Positions 9,101-11,430 of a stretch of 11,430 nucleotides of DNA are shown piece by piece. Under the pieces are notes generated by a model. It searched no databases, was not told the origin of the DNA, and saw only the letters and a program-made list of their open reading frames with translations. Source of the DNA: Phoronis pallida (Eukaryota; Phoronida; Phoronidae); contig JAOXYC010207239.1 in assembly GCA_028565715.1 (NCBI GenBank), positions 1 through 11,430 on the forward strand. Direction: 5' to 3'. The stretch's first letter is position 1. Each line of letters opens with the position of its first letter. Both the position numbers and the translations under genes were made by a program.

Positions 9101-10676
9101 CTAAAAGGAAATAACTTGACCAACAATCCTCACGGACCCCATTGCATCTTCTTGTATTGGTTTTATGCAAAATTATATTGATGCTCTGGCTTTCTGATTA
9201 TATTTCTCACCATCCATTTCCATGATGGTCAAGGAAGAGATTGTAGTTCATTTTCATACTTGTCATGTCCATGTGTTAATGCTGTTTCACACCATCTCTT
9301 GTAGATCCCCCAACATTCCTGGAGCCACTCAAGAACAAGACTGTTCAAACTTACTCAAGCTGTAAACTGGAATGCCGCATTGATGGCCTTCCATATCCCA
9401 AGGTCACATGGTACAAGGACTGGCATCCAATCACAAACACTGCAAGGGTGAAGATCAGGCAGGAAGATACTGACCTATGGACGGTCAGTCTGGCCAATGT
9501 TTTAGCCAGAGATGCTGGTCGATATACTGTTGTGGCTGAGAACCTTGCAGGGAAAATCACCTGCACAGCTGATGTTCAAGTTGAGGGTAAGTTTAGTTTG
9601 GTAAAATGTTGTTTGACATTATGATGAAATTAGTATATTGTGTCCATTTATTTTTGATCAGCTTGGTTGAGGAACGTTGAAAATTTCTGAATGCTGCTCT
9701 CGCTGGGACTGAGTCCAAACTATGCAATAATTTTCCAAGGGATGATGAAATGATAAATTTTGAAAAGACAGAAAAATTTAGAACTAGACTGGGAATCAAA
9801 GCCAGATCTCCCTGACTGCCAGTCAGATACTCTACCCCTGAGATTTAATTGGTTAAAACCAGCTTCTACTATTTTCTGTGGTAATTTCAATGCTATAAGC
9901 CAGTATACAGCTTATACTCCCACAATCACCAGCTCTTTGTGGGTGTTCTGGACCACTTTAACCCATTAGATTTGTGTGTTTCAGACAAGTTACCAGATCT
10001 GAGTGACCTAGATTTTAAACCATTCCTTATTGAAGACCACTACCACACATTGGAGGAAATTGGAAGGTAAATAATGTTTGTATAAAAAACAATAGAAAAT
10101 TTAAGTACTTATAACAAATGGCTGGGTGGACTGGAACGTTACCAGTAAAGTGTCTTGTTCAAAGACACAACGGACTGCGGGATCCAAACATATAATCTTA
10201 CGATTTAAAGTTCGAAGCTCTACCAACTGAGTTAATAACAAACGGACTATTTGCATAATATCTTTCAGTTGTTTGCTGGTTGGCCTATGTCTTAAAAGTT
10301 TATGAATTAGGAGCATGAATCTATGGGAAAATATTGGTTGGCATTACCAACTGTAAAAGAGAGTTCCATCAGGACAGTGTTCATATGTTCAATCAAATTT
10401 CTTCTTGTACCTATAATAAATTATTCTTTCCACAACAGAGGTTCTTGCGGAACCACAAGACGTTGCATCGAGAAAGCCACCGGACATGAGTATGCCGCCA
10501 AGTTTCTCCGAGTCCGCAATGAAATCCAGCGACAGGATGTCATCAGTGAACTTGAGGCGATGAAACCTCTTGATCATCCTAATCTTCTCCGTCTCCATGA
10601 TGCTTACGAAGCTGGACATAGATTGACGATCGTTGCGGAACTGTATCCTATGCAGAGTCTGCATGACTTAGTTTGA
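1..10676 (+). CDS. Giant muscle-type FN3/Ig/kinase protein, obscurin/UNC-89-like, 3' part (16 exons)
   Basis: Seen: 16 exons with GT/AG borders join at 1-172, 838-1131, 2127-3002, 3393-3701, 4038-4346, 4881-5210, 5508-5576, 5932-6300, 6597-6899, 7134-7250, 7635-7769, 7994-8102, 8426-8604, 9305-9586, 9985-10066 and 10439-10676. The sum is 4173 nt, a multiple of three, with the only stop at 10674-10676. Order: partial FN3, FN3, disordered exon, three FN3, mini-exon, two FN3, SP-rich linker, two Ig, kinase N-lobe. Known: runs of FN3 and I-set Ig ending in a kinase define titin, twitchin, obscurin/UNC-89, SPEG and stretchin-MLCK, which organise sarcomeres at the M-band, Z-disc or thick filament. 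Inference: the disordered linkers and the kinase start (EEIGRG, EYAAKFL, HPNLLRLHDAYE) fit the first kinase of obscurin/UNC-89 best, with SPEG next. The 5' part of the gene is missing, and the 3' end may be isoform-specific. Confidence 0.85.
267..360 (+). mobile_element. Foldback MITE, copy 1
   Basis: The block GGTCCCTCG at 286-294 is matched by its reverse complement CGAGGGACC at 352-360, with an inner inverted pair around GTTATTTA and TGAATAAC. The reverse complement of 7354-7459 aligns with this segment along its whole length, from GGTACAAGTC at 267 to CGAGGGACC at 360. A shared sequence in two unrelated introns with terminal inverted repeats and no coding capacity is the signature of a miniature inverted-repeat element. 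Its family is not recognised. The outer right terminal repeat present in copy 2 is not visible here, so this copy looks truncated or decayed on the right. Confidence 0.75.
593..773. repeat. Split inverted repeat next to exon 2 acceptor
   Basis: GTGATATCTCAT (593-604) is followed directly by AAAATGTCAGTTT (605-617). Their reverse complements appear downstream in mirrored order, AAACTGACATTTT (695-707) and ATGAGATATCAC (762-773), but separated by about 54 bases of A/T-rich filler. This looks like a small foldback element whose right arm was split by an AT-rich insertion. It ends 64 bases before exon 2. Confidence 0.6.
838..1131 (+). CDS. Exon 2: FN3 domain
   Basis: It encodes residues 58-155, one complete FN3 module. 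It opens with DPWITNY, followed by GSLDLHWSP (B-strand Trp), YSIEMKEP, a second Trp in SKWDSLA, YHVSGLKP, the YDFRVLSNAS strand and PSRPVSTQ. The exon starts after TTTTAG and ends in CGA G before GTATAAG; both borders are phase 1. The start Met found further upstream in frame is intronic and not needed. FN3 modules in muscle giants are structural spacers and binding sites; no partner can be read from sequence. Confidence 0.9.
1170..1363. repeat. Perfect 18-bp inverted repeat, candidate MITE
   Basis: CTTGCTAGACCCAAGTTG at 1170-1187 has its exact reverse complement at 1346-1363, separated by 158 AT-rich bases without coding capacity. Perfect 18-bp arms are very unlikely by chance over this distance. 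The layout fits a small foldback or MITE-type element. No target-site duplication was recognised outside the arms. Confidence 0.65.
1647..1671. repeat. TCTCTG microsatellite
   Basis: Three to four imperfect units of a hexamer, TCTCTG/TCTGTC, occur in tandem inside intron 2. Confidence 0.7.
2127..3002 (+). CDS. Exon 3: large disordered Pro/Tyr/Arg/Ser-rich exon with SPEPY and RFPGA repeats
   Basis: It encodes residues 156-447, the largest exon in the window, and contains no Ig or FN3 signature. It is rich in Pro, Tyr, Arg, Ser and Asp and low in hydrophobics, so it is probably disordered. The motif SPEPY occurs four times, ending at 2239, 2320, 2626 and 2788. Two longer repeats, 2540-2626 (29 residues) and 2699-2788 (30 residues), share RFPGA(K/R), a Thr, a Tyr, LP-x-Y, a basic pair, Leu and SPEPY. 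The middle is a run of Tyr-Pro-Lys units (YDSYKPKTPKYEPY). Known: titin, obscurin and SPEG carry disordered linkers with proline-directed phosphorylation sites. Inference: this is an elastic or phosphorylatable linker; the many SP and Tyr sites are candidate kinase targets. Acceptor CTTACAG and donor GTAAAT flank it in phase 1. I recognise no homologue for the repeat. Confidence 0.88.
2540..2788 (+). repeat. Two copies of a 29-30 residue RFPGA...SPEPY protein repeat
   Basis: Copy A is 2540-2626 and copy B 2699-2788, separated by 24 codons. Shared positions are RFPGA, Thr three residues later, a Tyr, LP-x-Y, basic residues, Leu and the terminal SPEPY. The DNA has diverged more than the key residues, which suggests an old duplication kept by selection. 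Confidence 0.8.
3003..3392 (+). other. Intron 3 (390 bp)
   Basis: Donor GTAAAT, acceptor CCTCTTTCAG. It is T-rich with an A11 run at 3226-3236. I see no element, RNA gene or exon in it. Confidence 0.75.
3393..3701 (+). CDS. Exon 4: FN3 domain
   Basis: It encodes residues 448-550, a complete FN3. Landmarks are HPWISNY, GTLDLEWSP, YRVETRHQ, SWSPLVAGL, YYRVEGLDY, YQFRVLPKH and LPSRPVSTLPY. It is close to exons 2, 5 and 6 in sequence and length (309 nt, like exon 5), which points to duplication within the gene. Acceptor CTCTTTCAG, donor GTACAT after CAA G; phase 1 on both sides. The hydrophobic tail that would follow if the donor were read through ends at TAG 3785-3787 and is intronic. Confidence 0.9.
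3702..4037 (+). other. Intron 4 (336 bp)
   Basis: Donor GTACAT, acceptor TTATTTTCAG. The middle is a GC-rich 140-bp MITE (3841-3980) that stands out sharply from the AT-rich intron. The open frame 3818-4393 that runs through it is the element joined by chance to exon 5. Confidence 0.8.
3833..3988. mobile_element. GC-rich hAT-like MITE with 8-bp target duplication
   Basis: The element starts at 3841 with CAGTGGCGGATCCAG and ends near 3974-3980 with CTGGATCCGC, its imperfect inverted repeat. The interior is made of G and C runs. The flanks AAAGTTCT (3833-3840) and AAAGTTAT (3981-3988) agree in 7 of 8 positions, consistent with an 8-bp target-site duplication. CAG-starting termini and 8-bp duplications are typical of hAT transposons. 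It has no coding capacity. The exact right end is uncertain by about six bases. Confidence 0.7.
4038..4346 (+). CDS. Exon 5: FN3 domain
   Basis: It encodes residues 551-653, a complete FN3: HHPWITSY, GTLDLSWTS, YSLEVREPPS, LKWSPLASDL, YTVRNILPD, YEYRVRGEL and DPSMPVSTYLF. Acceptor TTTTCAG, donor GTAAGT after TCA A, phase 1 on both sides; the split codon is completed to Thr by exon 6. The REPPS and WxxLAxxL elements recur in exons 8 and 9, linking these modules as one family. Confidence 0.9.
4347..4880 (+). other. Intron 5 (534 bp)
   Basis: A consensus GTAAGT donor. A long CT-rich tract (about 4825-4857) precedes the acceptor CTCTATTAG. Otherwise it is AT-rich, with no element or exon that I can recognise. 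Confidence 0.75.
4881..5210 (+). CDS. Exon 6: FN3 domain
   Basis: It encodes residues 654-763. After a Thr/Pro/Tyr-rich lead (about 20 residues, longer than in the sister exons) comes RPWITDY, then GMLHLNWSP, YNVEMRKSD, NWTRAVSDV, CVIHGLSPD, YEFRVRMVA and EPSLSVSTYPY. Acceptor CTATTAG, donor GTAAGA after CAT G, phase 1 on both sides. It is the fourth member of the PWI-type FN3 group with exons 2, 4 and 5. Confidence 0.9.
5508..5576 (+). CDS. Exon 7: 69-nt mini-exon, PEV-type linker
   Basis: It encodes about 23 residues (764-786): Asp-Ile-His, then LKKPEVAPYPYELPESERSR. It is bounded by acceptor CATTTCAG and a weaker donor GTATAT, phase 1 on both sides, so including or skipping it keeps the frame. 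KKPEVAP resembles the PEVK units of titin-like elastic segments, but one short match does not prove kinship. It falls between two FN3 modules and is a good candidate for alternative splicing. It is too short for a standard ORF cut-off; its support is the phase match and the composition shared with exon 3. Confidence 0.7.
5577..5931 (+). other. Intron 7 (355 bp)
   Basis: Donor GTATAT, acceptor AATTTCCAG. It holds a 10-bp hairpin (5817-5848) and a repeated pair of short words: GACGTCA with GGCAATTGTT near 5711-5730, and the same words near 5838-5890. No exon seen. Confidence 0.7.
5817..5848. repeat. 10-bp perfect hairpin
   Basis: CTGATGACGT (5817-5826) and ACGTCATCAG (5839-5848) are exact reverse complements with a 12-base loop. 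It may be the inner part of a degenerate small element; the surrounding GACGTCA and GGCAATTGTT words occur twice in this intron. Confidence 0.55.
5932..6300 (+). CDS. Exon 8: FN3 domain plus basic tail
   Basis: It encodes residues 787-909. The FN3 opens with PPRPLYEKARISDY, then SLRLSWPTG, YYSVESREPPS, HWRQLASNL, YSVKGFN, YEYRIRVGN and EPSLPVSTY. A basic tail of about 25 residues follows (KRSQDRDIYGAKRGSSLPPK). Acceptor TTTCCAG, donor GTATATG after CAA G, phase 1 on both sides. The 3' end of this exon with its donor is repeated 120 bases downstream (see 6373-6420). It lacks the PWI start of exons 2 and 4-6 and forms a second FN3 subgroup with exon 9. Confidence 0.9.
6261..6490 (+). repeat. 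Tandem duplication (120-bp offset) of exon 8 end and donor
   Basis: GCGAGGA plus ACTTCCTCCAAA and the GTAT donor appear at 6269-6304 and again at 6389-6424. Similarity goes on into the intron (AATGTTT..., AATGATA, ACTCCATC) to about 6370 and 6490, where the second unit has short insertions. Confidence 0.7.
6373..6420 (+). other. Candidate 48-nt microexon from a tandem duplication
   Basis: The end of exon 8 plus its donor and following intron is repeated at an offset of exactly 120 bases (6261-6300 against 6381-6420). In the copy, an AG at 6371-6372 after a T-rich stretch and a donor GTATGG at 6421 bound 48 nt. In the phase of the gene these read AIYTAKRGTSLPPKTL with no stop and again leave one base over (phase 1). 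So the copy could be spliced in as 16 extra residues. The acceptor is weak in its last bases (ACTAAG). It may equally be a non-functional duplicate; only RNA evidence can decide. Confidence 0.4.
6597..6899 (+). CDS. Exon 9: FN3 domain
   Basis: It encodes residues 910-1010, a complete and more typical FN3: PPDSIPTKPVITEL, TSLRLWWSA, YTIESREPPS, SWTNVARNI, YIVRDIRPD, YVFRVLAVNEFG and SDPSMYVTKY. Acceptor TGATTTCAG, donor GTAAGT after AGA C, phase 1 on both sides. The AVNEFG turn is the classical titin-type FN3 G-strand entry. It is the last FN3 before the linker and the Ig pair. Confidence 0.92.
7134..7250 (+). CDS. Exon 10: Ser-Pro/Arg/Tyr-rich linker
   Basis: It encodes residues 1011-1049, from RYQSPSPSRRHRAYSPDH through YESPRKGYSASPYQ to RGVS. 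It has five Ser-Pro pairs in 39 residues with many Arg and Tyr, so it should be disordered and open to proline-directed kinases. Acceptor CTTTTGCAG, donor GTAAGA after TCA C, phase 1 on both sides, so it can be skipped in frame. Its composition is that of exon 3. The Met-started frame at 7029-7274 over this exon is a different frame and not used. Confidence 0.8.
7251..7634 (+). other. Intron 10 (384 bp)
   Basis: Donor GTAAGA, acceptor TTCGCTACAG. It contains the second foldback MITE copy (7354-7459); the rest is strongly AT-rich with nothing recognisable. Confidence 0.75.
7354..7459 (-). mobile_element. Foldback MITE, copy 2 (inverted relative to copy 1)
   Basis: Left arm AAGTCGAATAATTTGGTCCC and right arm ending in GGACTTGTACC are near-perfect inverted repeats of about 23 bases. 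Read on the minus strand it aligns with 267-360: GGTACAAGTC(C/T)AATAA, then TGGTCCCTCGTT, the GTTATT block, TTTCCAAT, the AATAACGG block and CGAGGGACC. It keeps both terminal arms and is the more complete copy. Confidence 0.75.
7635..7769 (+). CDS. Exon 11: linker before the Ig pair
   Basis: It encodes residues 1050-1094, from PQYSLPHQKRNFG through SRSWTPDLNKPIKYELYDIP to MDWEHDTPERP. It shows no domain signature and is Pro/Tyr-rich in its middle and acidic at its end. It leads into the A strand of the first Ig. Acceptor CGCTACAG, donor GTAAGT after CCA T, phase 1 on both sides. Its reading frame is fixed by the phase of exons 10 and 12, both read without stops. Confidence 0.8.
7994..8102 (+). 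CDS. Exon 12: first half of Ig domain 1
   Basis: It encodes residues 1095-1130: YLEPRFEASLGLTQYAVE, then AAKIECSLYGYPPPNIR. The B-strand Cys (IEC) and the G-x-P-x-P turn before the core Trp are typical of I-set Ig domains. The exon ends in AG before donor GTAGGA, the only phase-2 border before the kinase; Arg is completed by exon 13. Splitting an Ig just before its Trp is common in this gene class. Confidence 0.85.
8103..8425 (+). other. Intron 12 (323 bp)
   Basis: Donor GTAGGA, acceptor CACATTTTGCAG. It carries a decoy copy of the exon 13 start (8190-8323) and, near 8143-8165, a minus-strand motif GGGTTCAATTCC resembling the B box of a tRNA-derived SINE. Confidence 0.7.
8190..8323 (+). pseudogene. 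Decoy copy of exon 13 start with its acceptor
   Basis: GATCACATTTTACCAACAG, then GTGGTTCTTAAATGAAGAG and AAACTT (8281-8323), repeats the true acceptor and exon start at 8411-8450. The match extends upstream (GTATGGT, TTCAAACCA, AATCT, AATGAACAA). Spliced in phase it would read RWFLNEEKL, then leave the Ig sequence and reach a stop (CGC TGA, about 8380-8385) before any donor I can see. It is therefore a broken half-exon made by a tandem duplication of about 130 bases. Confidence 0.7.
8426..8604 (+). CDS. Exon 13: second half of Ig domain 1
   Basis: It encodes residues 1131-1190: the core Trp in WFFNEEKL, YSAYLAPSGNCSLEF, then the I-set hallmark FTDADIGEYKVCAENQPG with the F-strand Cys, and LATLVIKLDKA. 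With exon 12 it makes a complete I-set Ig of about 90 residues with both disulfide-position Cys and the Trp. Acceptor TTTTGCAG in phase 2, donor GTGGGT after GCA G in phase 1. Confidence 0.92.
8605..9304 (+). other. Intron 13 (700 bp)
   Basis: Donor GTGGGT, acceptor CATCTCTTGTAG. It is AT-rich, especially 8740-8950. I find no element, RNA gene or exon that I can support; the minus-strand frames here overlap exon ends and are low in information. Confidence 0.7.
9305..9586 (+). CDS. Exon 14: Ig domain 2 (I-set)
   Basis: It encodes residues 1191-1284, a whole I-set Ig in one exon: DPPTFLEPLKNKTV, CKLECRIDGLPYPKVTWYKD with B-strand Cys and core Trp, ITNTARVKIRQED, WTVSLANVLARDAGRYTVVAEN and LAGKITCTADVQVE. 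Odd: the F-strand position normally held by Cys (Y-x-C) is Val in RYTVVAEN, so the usual disulfide pair is not formed; this is tolerated in intracellular titin-type Ig domains. Acceptor CTTGTAG, donor GTAAGT after GAG G, phase 1 on both sides. It sits just before the kinase, as in obscurin, SPEG and MLCK relatives, where the neighbouring Ig helps to position the kinase. Confidence 0.93.
9587..9984 (+). other. Intron 14 (398 bp)
   Basis: Donor GTAAGT, acceptor GTGTGTTTCAG. It contains a tRNA-like SINE piece on the minus strand (about 9791-9850); the rest is unremarkable. Confidence 0.7.
9791..9850 (-). mobile_element. tRNA-derived (Cys-like) SINE head or tRNA pseudogene
   Basis: Read on the minus strand: TCAGGGGTAGAGTATCTGAC (A-box-like), GGCAGTCAGGGAGATC, then CTGGCTTTGATTCCC (B-box-like), spaced as in a tRNA. 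The order GGTAGAG, then TCTGACTG, then a GTTCGATTCC-like box resembles tRNA-Cys. Arms are degenerate and no acceptor stem is visible, so it is not a working tRNA. Confidence 0.5.
9985..10066 (+). CDS. Exon 15: linker and first kinase strand
   Basis: It encodes residues 1285-1311: DKLPDLSDLDFKPFLIED, then HYHTLEEIG. The last part is the beta-1 strand and start of the Gly-rich loop of a protein kinase (EEIGRG across the splice). Acceptor TGTTTCAG, donor GTAAAT after GGA AG, phase 2, so it is not interchangeable with the upstream exons. Placing an intron inside the Gly loop makes this exon essential for the kinase fold. Confidence 0.85.
10067..10438 (+). other. Intron 15 (372 bp)
   Basis: Donor GTAAAT, acceptor TTTCCACAACAG. 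It carries a minus-strand tRNA-derived SINE (about 10100-10238). The Met-started frame at 10323 that runs into exon 16 begins in the intron and would lose the first Gly of the ATP loop; it is not preferred. Confidence 0.75.
10100..10238 (-). mobile_element. tRNA-derived SINE with conserved central domain
   Basis: Read on the minus strand: TTAACTCAGTTGGTAGAGC is a good RNA polymerase III A box (about 10217-10235). It is followed at the usual distance by a degenerate B box TTTGGATCCC (about 10179-10188), then GTTGTGTCTTTGAACAAGAC and ACTTTAC, and finally TCCACCCAGC. From memory, the order tRNA head, TTGTGTCCTTGGGCAAG-like core and CCACCCAG tail is a common marine invertebrate SINE structure. 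Ends and target duplication are not clear. Confidence 0.7.
10439..10676 (+). CDS. Exon 16: protein kinase N-lobe ending in TGA
   Basis: It encodes residues 1312-1390. Visible are the Gly loop GRGSCG (with exon 15), EKATGHEYAAKFLRV with the beta-3 Lys, a helix-C Glu in DVISELEAM, HPNLLRLHDAYEAG (beta-4), and RLTIVAELYPMQSLHDLV (beta-5, hinge, helix D). Thr replaces the Val that usually follows the Gly loop. The frame then meets TGA at 10674-10676. There is no HRD catalytic loop, DFG or substrate lobe, about two thirds of a kinase. Either this isoform ends here with an N-lobe only, or a GT at 10671 (TTA|GTTTGA, a poor donor) leads to exons beyond the window. The closest class I can name is obscurin/UNC-89 kinase 1, then SPEG and titin-like kinases. 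As shown, it could not be catalytic. Confidence 0.85.
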
Positions 10677-11430
10677 ACTGCATGGGAATCCTACAGTTTT
10701 ACTAACACTATAGGAAGATGCTATGTTGGAACAATTGGCCAGAATTAGTTTTCACCAAAAAACATTAGCGATGGGGATACTGTTTACATCACACAATTTG
10801 AGTGCCAAAACTGGTGGTTTCTGGATAGAATCTTTGGTGAATGGCAGTCCTGTTTTTGAGATAAATTCCAATTGATGAAATCCAAATATTGCAGTGTTAG
10901 TTGAATGCATGCCAAATAGAGTGATGGTGACATTTTTGATAACCGCATTTTTGAACCGAAGTTTTGTGCCTTTATGTCACATCAATATTCCTGTCACTTG
11001 AGGATGACACTGATGTTAAAAATGTTTTTTTAAAATTGGTTGCACTTTCACTTGTCTCCCACAATGTTTTGAGTTAGGATTTAGAGGAGTGTTAGTGAAT
11101 TGACTCAGTGCATGCCGCAACCACCGTAACAGTGCTAACACACATGGAAAGTGAAATTGAGTAGATATCACCATACATGCCCACATGGTTAAAAAGATTT
11201 ATAAGCTGGTTCATAAATTTGGTACTTTTATTATTATCAGTGATATTCCGGTCAGGATATTACGCATCCAATGTCTGTGGCTTTACATTTAACTTAACAA
11301 GTAGATATTTTAGATTAAGTTTTTATAAGTTATTCGACAGCTTTTAAAATGATTTCATAATGTAAAAATGATGTATGACATTGCAAGTTAGTAAAAAAAT
11401 GCATGTTTTCATAGAAACTGAGATGTTTAT
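10677..11430 (+). other. Non-coding 3' flank: 3'UTR or next intron
   Basis: No exon with kinase C-lobe motifs, no open frame above about 55 codons on the + strand, no AATAAA and no RNA gene seen. It is AT-rich throughout. Whether it is 3'UTR (if TGA 10674 is the true end) or intron (if GT 10671 is used) cannot be decided from sequence. Confidence 0.6.

Noticed and set aside
10671-10877. A 43-nt mini-intron 10671-10713 (with TACTAAC branch motif) followed by about 54 open codons as kinase continuation
   Set aside because: The donor GTTTGA is poor, the intron would be far shorter than all others here, the branch-to-AG distance is very short, and the resulting peptide has no HRD, DFG or other kinase motif.
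1-11430. CRISPR array, bacterial operon or phage system
   Set aside because: The spliced FN3/Ig/kinase exons, pyrimidine tracts and SINE/MITE content are clearly eukaryotic; no regularly spaced repeats exist.

Overview
This is eukaryotic genomic DNA. On the + strand it carries the 3' part of one large, intron-rich gene: 16 exons with GT/AG introns of about 220-1000 bases that are AT-rich and full of small transposable elements. Joined in phase, the exons give one uninterrupted reading frame of 4173 nt, which is 1390 residues plus a stop. The reading frame is already open at base 1, so the gene starts upstream. The domain content (fibronectin type III and I-set Ig domains, then a protein kinase start) is that of the giant sarcomeric titin/twitchin/obscurin class. 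I favour the obscurin/UNC-89 (or SPEG-like) branch. The small-element content (GC-rich 'ggatcc' MITE, foldback MITEs, tRNA-derived SINEs) suggests a marine invertebrate, perhaps a lophotrochozoan, but the species cannot be fixed from sequence alone.

Layout. Exon 1 (1-172) is the end of an FN3 domain and exon 2 (838-1131) a full FN3. Exon 3 (2127-3002) is a large disordered Pro/Tyr/Arg/Ser-rich exon with SPEPY motifs and two copies of a 29-30 residue repeat. Exons 4-6 (3393-3701, 4038-4346, 4881-5210) are FN3 domains. Exon 7 (5508-5576) is a 23-codon mini-exon. Exons 8-9 (5932-6300, 6597-6899) are FN3. Exons 10-11 (7134-7250, 7635-7769) are a Ser-Pro/Tyr-rich linker. Exons 12-13 (7994-8102, 8426-8604) form one Ig domain and exon 14 (9305-9586) a second. 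Exon 15 (9985-10066) is a linker plus the first kinase strand. Exon 16 (10439-10676) is the kinase N-lobe, ending in an in-frame TGA before any catalytic loop. The last 754 bases hold no recognisable exon and no AATAAA.

Exons 2-11 all start and end in phase 1, so each could be skipped without breaking the frame. The protein would be an elastic or scaffolding muscle protein in which rigid FN3/Ig modules alternate with disordered phosphorylatable linkers and lead into a kinase domain.

The introns hold the other structure: two copies of one foldback MITE in opposite orientation (introns 1 and 10), a hAT-like MITE (intron 4), a perfect 18-bp inverted repeat (intron 2), a split inverted repeat (intron 1), tRNA-derived SINE pieces on the minus strand (introns 12, 14, 15), and two tandem duplications of exon edges. 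One of these creates a plausible in-frame 48-nt microexon, the other a decoy half-exon.
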